In this document: positions 45,298 through 53,801 of the stretch, piece by piece
How the letters are laid out: each line of letters begins with the position of its first letter
Position numbering within the stretch: position 1 is the first letter of the stretch
From: Chitinophagaceae bacterium
GTDB lineage: Bacteria > Bacteroidota > Bacteroidia > Chitinophagales > Chitinophagaceae
Assembly: GCA_023957575.1 (NCBI GenBank)
Contig: JAMLGU010000012.1
Span: forward strand, 1-64,000
DNA: 64,000 bases
Reading direction: 5' to 3'
Position numbers and translations under genes: made by a program
Notes under the pieces: model-generated
Told to the model about the DNA's origin: nothing
Seen by the model: only the letters and a program-made list of their open reading frames with translations
Databases searched by the model: none

Positions 45298-46794
45298 ATG
45301 GAGAATACAACCATTAGTGGTTATGTCTTAAAATATAAATTGGGCGAAGGCGGTATGGCAGAGGTATGGTATGCCGAAAACAGCCTGCAGATGCCTGCTG
45401 CCATCAAGGTTTTGCAAAAAAGATTTTGCAGCGACCCTGAGTTGGTTTCCCGTTTCGAAAATGAAGCCAAACTGATGGTGCAGCTCCACCATCCGAATAT
45501 ACGTAAAATCCTTGATTTTTCGGTAGTGGACGGAAGGCCCTGCATGGTGATGGAATATCTCCACGGCAAAGATTTAGCGAAAAGGCTGAAAACAGGCGAG
45601 CGGTTTTCCAATGATCAACTAATAAAATGGTGGAACGATTTGGTGGATGTACTGCAATACACCCATCAGAAAAATATTATTCACCGCGACATAAAACCTT
45701 CAAATCTCTTCCTGACGGATGACGGGCAGATAAAAGTACTGGATTTCGGCATCGCCAAAATCAAGGACAATATCACCCTCACCCAGACCGGGTCACGTAT
45801 GGGTACGCTGATGTACATGAGCCCTGAGCAGGTGTATGACATGAAAACCCTTTCTTACAAAACCGATATTTACTCATTGGCGGTGAGTTTTTATCATTTG
45901 GTAACGGGCGCTGCTCCTTACGATAATCAAATGTCCGACTTTGAAGTGCAGGAAAATATTGTTAGAAAGAATCTGAATACTACCATGCTTCCTCAACCCT
46001 GGCAATCCCTGCTGCCTGATTATCTTTCTAAAAATCCGGAGGAGCGAAAAGAATTGAGAAAATTGAATATCACTGATTCTAAAGTCCGTTCAACAAATAC
46101 AGGACATGCTACTGTACCTGCTACCGGTTCATCGTCCGAAGTGCTGTTACAACCGAGGCGCAAAAACGGCAGGAACATATTTTTTTCTTTGCTGGTCATC
46201 GCAGGATTGGTTTACATAGCATTGAATAAGGACGCGATCATGCAATTTCTGAAAACCGATGATTCCGGTGATAGAAATAAGAAAACGGTTGTGCAGCCTC
46301 GCCCGCAACCGCCCATACAGGATGCCGAAGCGCAAATTCCGGCCGTTGTGCTGCCCGATACGCTTCCTGCGCCACAGGAACCCGATAATGAAAGGGTGAC
46401 CATCACTATTGATGAAAAAGAAATGGAATTAAATGCCAAAAACCTGTTGGCCGATTATTACACCAACAGAAGCAGTTGCGGCAACCTGTACCGGTATTTC
46501 AGGGACACGGTAAGACAATATTACACAAAATCCAATGTTACGCTGGATGAGGTGATGAAAGAATGTCAGCGATATCATGACAAGTGGAAGTTTACCGAAG
46601 CAGATTTCGATGAATCTTCCTTTTCATTCACCCATCAGGAAAATGGAAATTTGCTTGTGGATTTCTCGATGCTGTACAAAATAAAGCAAAACGAAAATGA
46701 CGAGTGGTCGAATTATAATGTAGATGTTTCGGCTATTGTAGATGAAAACATGAAGATTATCCGAATTGTGGAACGAAGGATTGAAAAATTATAA
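45298..46794 (+). CDS. Ser/Thr protein kinase with one membrane helix
   Basis: A 498-residue kinase from the ATG at 45298. Motifs are complete: glycine loop GEGGMAEVW from residue 16, AIKVL lysine, catalytic HRDIKPSN from residue 129, DFG at 149-151 and MSPEQ. A basic linker leads to one hydrophobic helix near residues 293-310, then a proline-rich stretch and a folded extracytoplasmic domain of about 100 residues (LLADYYTNRSSCGNLYRYFR). This is the PknB plan, cytosolic kinase and external sensor, but without PASTA repeats. It is the first gene of the signalling/wall operon and starts 161 nt after the terminator. Confidence 0.93.
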   Translation: MENTTISGYVLKYKLGEGGMAEVWYAENSLQMPAAIKVLQKRFCSDPELVSRFENEAKLMVQLHHPNIRKILDFSVVDGRPCMVMEYLHGKDLAKRLKTGERFSNDQLIKWWNDLVDVLQYTHQKNIIHRDIKPSNLFLTDDGQIKVLDFGIAKIKDNITLTQTGSRMGTLMYMSPEQVYDMKTLSYKTDIYSLAVSFYHLVTGAAPYDNQMSDFEVQENIVRKNLNTTMLPQPWQSLLPDYLSKNPEERKELRKLNITDSKVRSTNTGHATVPATGSSSEVLLQPRRKNGRNIFFSLLVIAGLVYIALNKDAIMQFLKTDDSGDRNKKTVVQPRPQPPIQDAEAQIPAVVLPDTLPAPQEPDNERVTITIDEKEMELNAKNLLADYYTNRSSCGNLYRYFRDTVRQYYTKSNVTLDEVMKECQRYHDKWKFTEADFDESSFSFTHQENGNLLVDFSMLYKIKQNENDEWSNYNVDVSAIVDENMKIIRIVERRIEKL

Positions 46795-46814
46795 ATTGGA
46801 AACAGATTAAAACT

Positions 46815-47762
46815 ATGTTTGAAAAAATTAAAAAATGGCTGTTGCCTGATGAGGAGGAAGAATCAAAGACCTTAACCAACCAGTCGTTGGTGGATCAGGT
46901 GGTGGCTTCGTTTAAAGAAACGATTGAACGGGAATCTTTTAATAAAAGGATGATGTACGATTGCAGTTACCTGATACTGATGCGCCCCGAAGATTATAAG
47001 CGCGCCGAACTTAGGTTGGCCGGCATTACCGAAGGAATATTGGATGAGTTTTATGAATATATTGATTCCATGAAAGCGCAATATCCGCGCTACGAACCAA
47101 TTGCTAATTTCTGGGATTTTCAGTATTGCCCTTCCGAAAAAGGAGTGGATAACAGCGATATCGAACCGGGGTCGGTGCAGGTAATCAGCGCTGCCACCAG
47201 CGAAAAATCCTGGGTGGAACTTTCTTCAGAACAAATAAAAGTGTCTATCAGCAGCAAGCACTCCAAGTATTCCAAATATGATTTGAACCCTCACACTTTT
47301 GCAAATATTGATATTTTGTCAAAAGGTCATTTCAGGGTTAAGTTTAAGAAAGATTTTCTGGGTGAGCAGCCTGCGGCGGCTCCGGCCCCTGCGGTTACGT
47401 CAAAAAGCGCCGCACCGCAAAGCCTGGCTACCATTCAGTTTGTGTTGAATAAAGAGCGGTATAGTTTTCAGATGCGCGAAAAGCAGTTGAAAATTACAAA
47501 AGCCATTGAAGGAGTGCCCAGTACGCCCACTTTGCTCTGCATTAATGAACCCAGTGGCAGTCTGCAAAAGGAACACATTTTAATTAGGTATGATGACGCG
47601 GCAAGAGCATTTTATATTGCCTTGTATGCAGATGCCTATATAAACGAGCAGAAACTGTCGCTGAGTGTTCAGGGGCAGCATCCGGTGTGGCATCCGCTCA
47701 AAAATGATTCTACCATTGTTTGCGGTATTTTTCAGTTGGATTTCAAAGGGCATGTTTTTTAA
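46815..47762 (+). CDS. FHA-like adaptor protein
   Basis: A 315-residue soluble protein. The N-terminal 190 residues begin MFEKIKKWLLPDEEEESKTL and recall the N-terminal domain of FhaA (DUF3662-type); a linker rich in Ala and Pro (AAAPAPAVTSKSAAP) follows; the last 110 residues form a beta-rich FHA-like domain (IQFVLNKERYSF to IVCGIFQLDFKGHVF). The classical GR, SxxH and N residues of FHA domains are not obvious, so binding to phosphothreonine is uncertain. It starts 20 nt after the kinase. Confidence 0.6.
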   Translation: MFEKIKKWLLPDEEEESKTLTNQSLVDQVVASFKETIERESFNKRMMYDCSYLILMRPEDYKRAELRLAGITEGILDEFYEYIDSMKAQYPRYEPIANFWDFQYCPSEKGVDNSDIEPGSVQVISAATSEKSWVELSSEQIKVSISSKHSKYSKYDLNPHTFANIDILSKGHFRVKFKKDFLGEQPAAAPAPAVTSKSAAPQSLATIQFVLNKERYSFQMREKQLKITKAIEGVPSTPTLLCINEPSGSLQKEHILIRYDDAARAFYIALYADAYINEQKLSLSVQGQHPVWHPLKNDSTIVCGIFQLDFKGHVF

Positions 47763-47773
47763 AAGTAAAGCTG

Positions 47774-47842
47774 ATGATTCAGGCGTTGATGATATTGTTT
47801 ATTGTTTTGGTCTTTTATCTGCAATCTAAAAATAAATTATGA
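47774..47842 (+). CDS. 22-residue membrane micropeptide
   Basis: ATG at 47774 to TGA at 47840-47842 encodes MIQALMILFIVLVFYLQSKN plus KL: one short hydrophobic helix with a basic end. Its TGA overlaps the ATG of the phosphatase gene (ATGA, 4 nt), so it would be translationally coupled to it. The length and composition are those of a single-pass regulatory peptide. A chance open frame cannot be ruled out for 22 codons, but the overlap and the uniform hydrophobic core argue otherwise. Conservation in relatives would decide. Confidence 0.45.
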   Translation: MIQALMILFIVLVFYLQSKNKL

Positions 47843-48924
47843 GCAGAAAAATTTCTTCATATATACAAACCGATTTGGGGCGCATGCGTCAGCAAAACGA
47901 AGATAATTTTGTGTGGGTACAAAACCTGTGGTCAAAACCCGAACTTTCGCTGATAGGTGTCATTGACGGTGTTGGAGGATATAGCGGCGGCGCCGAAGCG
48001 GCATTGATAACAAAAACCACCATTGAAAATTATCTGCAAAACCTTAGTATAGGCGAGCCATTGCAATTATTGAAAGAGGCAGTGATTGCCGCCAACAATA
48101 TCATTCACGAAAAAAGAAACAGCACACCTGAACTTAGCCGGATGAGTTGTGTACTCACAGTGGCAGTATTGGATGCCGAAAAAGAGATGATGTATGTGGC
48201 ACATGTAGGCGACAGCAGAGGGTATATTTTCAGAAATGGCCGACTATTAAAAATCACCAAAGATCATTCATTGGTGGGCATGAAGGAAGACAGCGGCTAC
48301 CTGACAGAAGAAGAAGCAATGCACCATCCGCGCCGCAATGAAATTACAAAGATGTTGGGCGAGATAAATTTGGATATTGAGAACAGAGATGATTACATTG
48401 ATTTTATAGAGCATAGTTTTCTACCGAATGATATTGCACTTTTTTGCAGCGATGGATTGACCGACTTAGTCAATCAGGCGCAAATGATAGAAATACTCAT
48501 CCAACCCGACATGTTGCAACAAAAAGTGCAATATATGATTGACAAGGCTAATGAGCTGGGTGGGAAAGATAATATCACTGTTGCATTAGCTCAATATTCG
48601 GCAAAAAAATCGGACCAGAAAAAAATATACAAAAGAGCTATTGAAATACCTGTGGTGGATGAAAATCAGCCGGAGGTTGTAAAGAAAAAAACGGCTCGTA
48701 AAAAAAAAGAGTGGATAATACTGGCAGTAACCATGTTCGCAGTGGGATTTCTGGCAAACTGGTTAGGCACCCAAAAACTACTCAACTTAGAACCTCCTCC
48801 GATAAGTGATACCGTGTATGTTTATAAAGACTCGGCAAGCCTTACGGATAGTTTGAGGCTAAAGGATACCCTGATTAATGCTACAGATACCATTTTCAAA
48901 GACAGTACAAGAGCAGCGCATTGA
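47839..48924 (+). CDS. PP2C-family Ser/Thr phosphatase, membrane-anchored
   Basis: A 361-residue protein with a PP2C catalytic domain (residues 1 to about 250): QNEDNFVW, the metal-binding DGVGGYSGGAEA, VAHVGDSRGYIF, CSDGLTDLV and GGKDNITVAL. A basic linker precedes a membrane helix near residues 291-309 (EWIILAVTMFAVGFLANWLG), followed by a Ser/Asp/Thr-rich tail. This is the form of PstP/PrpC, the phosphatase that opposes PknB-type kinases. Its start overlaps the micropeptide, and its end overlaps the SEDS-PBP gene by 4 nt. Confidence 0.9.
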   Translation: MSRKISSYIQTDLGRMRQQNEDNFVWVQNLWSKPELSLIGVIDGVGGYSGGAEAALITKTTIENYLQNLSIGEPLQLLKEAVIAANNIIHEKRNSTPELSRMSCVLTVAVLDAEKEMMYVAHVGDSRGYIFRNGRLLKITKDHSLVGMKEDSGYLTEEEAMHHPRRNEITKMLGEINLDIENRDDYIDFIEHSFLPNDIALFCSDGLTDLVNQAQMIEILIQPDMLQQKVQYMIDKANELGGKDNITVALAQYSAKKSDQKKIYKRAIEIPVVDENQPEVVKKKTARKKKEWIILAVTMFAVGFLANWLGTQKLLNLEPPPISDTVYVYKDSASLTDSLRLKDTLINATDTIFKDSTRAAH

Positions 48925-51900
48925 TGAAAAATAAGACAAAACAAAATATTTATTCAAGAAAGACCGAAAGGCTTTTATTGTTGGTGGTAACAGCGATTTT
49001 GTCGCTGATGGCTGCTCAGTATTATTTTAATATTGAAAAGGATTTGCAGTCAGCCGAAGACGGCTACCAATCGGGCAGGGTATTGAATCTGGCAGCGCCT
49101 GTTCAGTCAAAGCAATTGAAAAAATTGTTATCGGATGGAAATTATTTTACGGATGAGCGCTATGTTGACTTTATTACAAAAAATTTAGTTCAGAAAATTA
49201 ATGAGCAGAAATCCCTGCCCAATCTGGGCTCGCTGAACAAAAAAGATTTCATGATTGATGCCACACTGTTTACAAAATCAGGAAGTGAATCTGGCAATCT
49301 AAGATTTTTAAACTCGTTGGCGCATCTGGGTATGGATACCGCTTTGTATAATAAAGAGCAAAACAATCCCGAAGCTTATCCTTCTGTTGTGCCGGTGCAG
49401 GATGTGAAAACAGGTATTGACATTAGCGGAAAGATTGATTCGGATGAAAAGGGTTTTGAACAAAGGGGAATATTGGTCAAGCTGAGCGAGATTTACCCTG
49501 ATGCCTACTGGGATAGCCTGCCCTCTTCCGAAAAGCCTGTGCAGACTGAATTTTATGCAAGAACAGATGCAAAAGGAGCCTATAAATTTACCAACCTGAA
49601 GAAGGAAGGAAATTATAGCGTGCTGCCCATCAGGCCCGGTTTTGAATTTGGCGTTTCTAAAGGCAGGGCAGCCATCACTTCCGATCAGGAATTTGACTTT
49701 AATGCAAAGCCGCATCAGTTAAGGATTTTGGACAAAACTGAATACCGGCAGATAAAGAACGACAAAATATTTACCGTTCGCACCCCATCCGATTTCAAAA
49801 AAGAATTTTTTGTGTGCCTGCTTATCTGGCTTATTGCTTTTTGGGTATTTCATCTTTCCTTGACAATAAAAAATTATCGGAGCGACCTGTTTATCCTTCC
49901 TTTAATAATGTTTATAACCGGTATTGGCCTCATTGTTTTATATAGTGTGCAGGATCCGTTGAGAGACGAAATTTATGGCTCCGGCATGGCTGTTTCTGCT
50001 GCTTTTACGCTGTTCCTGGCTTCGTTATTTATTTTCTTTTTCAGGAATAATCCGGTCAACAGATTTTATCATTCGGGTTTTTTTGATCCGGTTCACCGGC
50101 TATTACCGGAGGGGCATCAACTTAAAGCGCCAAGAGGATATAGCTGGTTGCTGGCATCCATTCTGTTGATGTTGCTGCTGGCAGTATTTGGCACCGGACC
50201 CGAAGGCAGCGGCGTGAAAGTAAATCTTTTCGGTTTTCAGGTAAGTGAGCTTTCCAAATTATTGATGATTGTTTTCTTTGCCGCCTATTTTGCAGTAAAT
50301 GCAGATTATTTCCGCAATATTACCAACAATCGATGGCTCACCAAAAACAATATGTTGATGCTTGCATTGTTCGTTTTCCTGTTAGCGATTTATGCCATTC
50401 TCGGTGACCTTGGCCCTGCAATCGTTTTGACGCTTACCTTTCTTTTTCTTTATTCGTTTGCCAAGGAGGAGTTTTTTTCAATGATTGCAACCGGTGTTGT
50501 TTATTTACTGGTTTTATTTGTTGTTTCAAAATTCATTAATTCGGCGCAACAGAATTTTTTGCCCTGGATGTCGCTGGCAGCCTGCATCGGCTCGTTGGGT
50601 TATACAATTTTTACTAAGAAAAATGAATCCATATTTTTTATCATACTGATTATTTCTTCTTTTATTCTGCTGGCGCAATTGCCTTTTGAATTTACCCAAA
50701 GATTAGCCGACCGAAATGGCATGTTCAACAATATGTGGGAGAATAAATTAGTGGGCGGAGATCAGGTGGCGCATGGTGTATGGGCATTAAACAGTGGTGG
50801 TTTTTTGGGTCAGGGACCTGGGAATGGTTTTTCAAATGTAATGCCTGCGCACCATACCGATATGATGTTGCAGAGCATTGGCGAAGAATTAGGTTTCGTT
50901 ACTATAATTGTTATCTTCATAGCGTTTGGCATTTTATTGTATCGGGTTATTTTGTCGGCACGAAGAACCGGAAAACCTTTTATGTTTTACCTGATGGCGG
51001 GAATCGGCATTGCTACCTTAATTCAATTGATGCTGATTACGGGTGGTACTTTGGGCTTAATGCCTTTGACCGGTATATCTGTTCCTTTTTTGAGTAAAGG
51101 AAATGCAGGAATTATTTTGTCATTGATTGCTTTTGCTTTCATCATCATCATGTCAAATGAAAAAGGCGATTCGTTGGAGATGGAATATGTGAAGAAAAAT
51201 TTTGACAACGTAAATGCTTATTCGCTTCTCTTCTTTTTTGGGGTGTTGATTGTCTTCTCCGGTTCATTGATTTATTATCAGATAAAATCAAATAGGTATA
51301 TCGTAAAACCCGCATTGGTATTGAATCGTAGCGGAGAATGGCAATACAGCTATAATTCCCGTATCGGTATCATGCTCAGAGAAATTAAGCCCGGTACTAT
51401 TTATGACCGTAACGGCATTGTATTGGCTACATCCGAATCAACCAATAAAAAAACAGACAGTTTGCACAATAAGCGAACCTACCCATTTAGCGCTGATCTT
51501 ATCTTTTGGCTGGGTGATATCAACCGAGAAATTGCTAAAGAAGAAAGCAATGGCTACGCTGCCGAGTTCAGGCACTATACCATGCTGAGAGGTTTTGATG
51601 TTACAAGTACTGCCTCTCAAAAAACATCAGACAGGTTTAAAGAGAATAGGTTTTTGCCGGAAACTGAAAAAGAATCTGAATTAGTGCTGTATGATTACAG
51701 CGCATTGGCTCCATATATTAAAGCAGGAAAAAACAGCATGCTAACCGATGCCCAGAATAAAAAGAAAAAAGATGTTTACCTGTCATTGGATGCCACACTC
51801 AATCAAAAGATTAATAAAATCATTCAATCTTCTGACCTATCAAAAAACTTTAGAACTTCGGTAATTGCCGTTAATGCAAAGACCGGAGATGTTTTGGCTT

Positions 51901-52907
51901 CTGCCATTAGTCCGATGCCGTCATATAAAGATTTGAAATTGATAAGTAATATCGAGGCTCAGGATTATCGTTCGGTATTCAAGCAAATTTTTAATGATCG
52001 TGTTGTAGTGCCACAGGATTTGGGTATAACCTTTAATTCACGCCCGGGTTCTACCGTTAAAATCATTGATGCTTTTGCTGCGATGAATCAGTATGGATTG
52101 GGCGCTGCCAATTTTTCTTTCTTTGTGCAAACCGGAGAAATTATCAGAAAAGGAGAGCCGGAGAATGAGAATGTGGACATGCATAAGGCAATCGTAAGAT
52201 CCAGTAATGTGTATTTCATAAAATTGGCAAATGAAAAAAGTCTACAGAACAGTCTGTTTAATTTGTATGATGCATTGGGAATGAATATCCTCAACAGAGG
52301 CGGTTTTCATTTTCAAAAACCTGAAAACTATTCTAATGATTTATACTTTAAAGAATGGAATAAATTTGTATCAAAAGGCAAGGATATTTATAAGAGCAAA
52401 AAACTGATGGGAACCAGAAAGCGGCTGACATCCAGATTCTCTGACCTCGCCTGGGGACAGGGCGAACTAAGCGCCTCGCCATTGCACCTGGCAAAAATGA
52501 CAGGCGCTATAGCCAATAATGGAAATCTGGCGGCATCAAGGTTTTTCATTAAATCGTGGAACAGAAAGGACAGCATTGAACCTGCAAATAAAATTTCAAA
52601 AGCAGAAGGAACAGGTAATTTACTTTCCTCTTTTATGAAAGAGCAATCGGCTTCTGTTTCTGCTGCAACAGGACTAACTGTGTATGGAAAAACCGGAAGC
52701 CCCGAACGTGATAAGCTGATAAAGAAGGGAAATGCAGTAGTGAGGAAAAGAGTTACCGATGCCTGGTACACATTTTTTGTACATTCGCCTAAGATAGGCG
52801 CTCCCGTTGCATTTACGATAAGGATTGAAGAGGTGGGTAATTCGGATCATGCGAAAAAATTAGCAGTAGAAATGTTGAAGCAATTAAAAGCAGCAGGTTA
52901 TTTTTAA
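48921..52907 (+). CDS. SEDS (RodA/FtsW) - penicillin-binding protein fusion
   Basis: A 1328-residue membrane protein. After one N-terminal helix there is an external region with a prealbumin-like (carboxypeptidase-regulatory) domain near 167-265, then a polytopic SEDS glycosyltransferase (about 293-790) with the RodA/FtsW motif GGFLGQGPGNGFSNVMPAHH. From about 790 follows a class B PBP: SxxK as STVK at 1044-1047, SxN as SSN at 1094-1096, and KTG at 1257-1259. All transpeptidase motifs are intact. SEDS and bPBP normally act as separate, paired proteins; here one chain would polymerise and crosslink glycan. It overlaps the phosphatase gene by 4 nt. Confidence 0.92.
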   Translation: MMKNKTKQNIYSRKTERLLLLVVTAILSLMAAQYYFNIEKDLQSAEDGYQSGRVLNLAAPVQSKQLKKLLSDGNYFTDERYVDFITKNLVQKINEQKSLPNLGSLNKKDFMIDATLFTKSGSESGNLRFLNSLAHLGMDTALYNKEQNNPEAYPSVVPVQDVKTGIDISGKIDSDEKGFEQRGILVKLSEIYPDAYWDSLPSSEKPVQTEFYARTDAKGAYKFTNLKKEGNYSVLPIRPGFEFGVSKGRAAITSDQEFDFNAKPHQLRILDKTEYRQIKNDKIFTVRTPSDFKKEFFVCLLIWLIAFWVFHLSLTIKNYRSDLFILPLIMFITGIGLIVLYSVQDPLRDEIYGSGMAVSAAFTLFLASLFIFFFRNNPVNRFYHSGFFDPVHRLLPEGHQLKAPRGYSWLLASILLMLLLAVFGTGPEGSGVKVNLFGFQVSELSKLLMIVFFAAYFAVNADYFRNITNNRWLTKNNMLMLALFVFLLAIYAILGDLGPAIVLTLTFLFLYSFAKEEFFSMIATGVVYLLVLFVVSKFINSAQQNFLPWMSLAACIGSLGYTIFTKKNESIFFIILIISSFILLAQLPFEFTQRLADRNGMFNNMWENKLVGGDQVAHGVWALNSGGFLGQGPGNGFSNVMPAHHTDMMLQSIGEELGFVTIIVIFIAFGILLYRVILSARRTGKPFMFYLMAGIGIATLIQLMLITGGTLGLMPLTGISVPFLSKGNAGIILSLIAFAFIIIMSNEKGDSLEMEYVKKNFDNVNAYSLLFFFGVLIVFSGSLIYYQIKSNRYIVKPALVLNRSGEWQYSYNSRIGIMLREIKPGTIYDRNGIVLATSESTNKKTDSLHNKRTYPFSADLIFWLGDINREIAKEESNGYAAEFRHYTMLRGFDVTSTASQKTSDRFKENRFLPETEKESELVLYDYSALAPYIKAGKNSMLTDAQNKKKKDVYLSLDATLNQKINKIIQSSDLSKNFRTSVIAVNAKTGDVLASAISPMPSYKDLKLISNIEAQDYRSVFKQIFNDRVVVPQDLGITFNSRPGSTVKIIDAFAAMNQYGLGAANFSFFVQTGEIIRKGEPENENVDMHKAIVRSSNVYFIKLANEKSLQNSLFNLYDALGMNILNRGGFHFQKPENYSNDLYFKEWNKFVSKGKDIYKSKKLMGTRKRLTSRFSDLAWGQGELSASPLHLAKMTGAIANNGNLAASRFFIKSWNRKDSIEPANKISKAEGTGNLLSSFMKEQSASVSAATGLTVYGKTGSPERDKLIKKGNAVVRKRVTDAWYTFFVHSPKIGAPVAFTIRIEEVGNSDHAKKLAVEMLKQLKAAGYF

Positions 52908-52927
52908 AATCATTTGATAAATTAGCA

Positions 52928-53800
52928 ATGAACTGGATTAAAAAGAAATTAGAACAGTTATCAGCAAAACTCAATGCCGAAGAGGAGTTGTTGAGTGATA
53001 CATCAATTCAAAAGACGGAGCCAGAGAAGGTAGCTGATGAACCTAAAATTGATAATATTGAAGAGTTGAAAGAAATCAGCATCGGCGCTATTACAAAGGC
53101 TGTCAGGATGTTGAGTTATGGTAAGTCGGTGGTTTCGGGTTTGGTTTTTCATTCTAAGTTTGCCGATAATGCGGTGGAGAATGTAGGTTTGCAGGCGTTG
53201 ATAAAGGATGAGGAATTTATCAAAAGAATTAAAAGAGATTTCAAGTCGAAAGGTATAAAATTCAAAGATGATTTATCAGTTGAGGTACTGCATGAATCAC
53301 CATTGATGGAGAAGGTAACCAAAATAACGGAAGGTATCGGAGTGGAAGCGCTGACCCCGACTGAAACACTTAAAAAAATACTTGCCCGAATTAAAGCAAC
53401 CGAAGGAATCACCTGGGAAGAAGAATATATACTGGAGCCAACCGGCAAACAGTATTTTATTGGTCGGTGCAAAAATCCCAAAATTGAAAACGGCCCCAAG
53501 ATTCATAACGACATCGCCTTTATTGGGATAGAGGAAAATGATGAAGAGCAATATAAAATCAATAATTATGTGAGCCGTTCACACGCTTTAATTGTTTTTG
53601 ACAAAGAGGCTGGCGCATATAAAATATATCGTTCAAGATTTATGAATAATTTTTCACATAAAATAAAAATCTACAATACAGGGCTAAATGATTATGAGGG
53701 TGTGAGCCTTAACCAACCCCAGGTGCCACACATACTAAGGGATGGCGATTCTATATGTTTCAACGATAAAATTATTCTGGAGTTTTCGATAATAAAGTAA
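52928..53800 (+). CDS. FHA-domain protein with FhaA-like N-terminus
   Basis: A 290-residue soluble protein. The N-terminal region (ISIGAITKAVRMLSYGKSVV and LESPLMEKV-type strands) recalls the FhaA N-terminal domain; the C-terminal part from about 175 is an FHA domain with GR (R180 in FIGRCKNPK), NNYVSRSHALIVF and IYRSRFMNNF, and ends LRDGDSICFNDKIILEF. GR, SRSH and an Asn suggest it can bind phosphothreonine. It probably links the kinases to a wall-synthesis target. It lies 20 nt after the SEDS-PBP gene and 1 nt before the next kinase. Confidence 0.85.
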   Translation: MNWIKKKLEQLSAKLNAEEELLSDTSIQKTEPEKVADEPKIDNIEELKEISIGAITKAVRMLSYGKSVVSGLVFHSKFADNAVENVGLQALIKDEEFIKRIKRDFKSKGIKFKDDLSVEVLHESPLMEKVTKITEGIGVEALTPTETLKKILARIKATEGITWEEEYILEPTGKQYFIGRCKNPKIENGPKIHNDIAFIGIEENDEEQYKINNYVSRSHALIVFDKEAGAYKIYRSRFMNNFSHKIKIYNTGLNDYEGVSLNQPQVPHILRDGDSICFNDKIILEFSIIK

Positions 53801-53801
53801 T

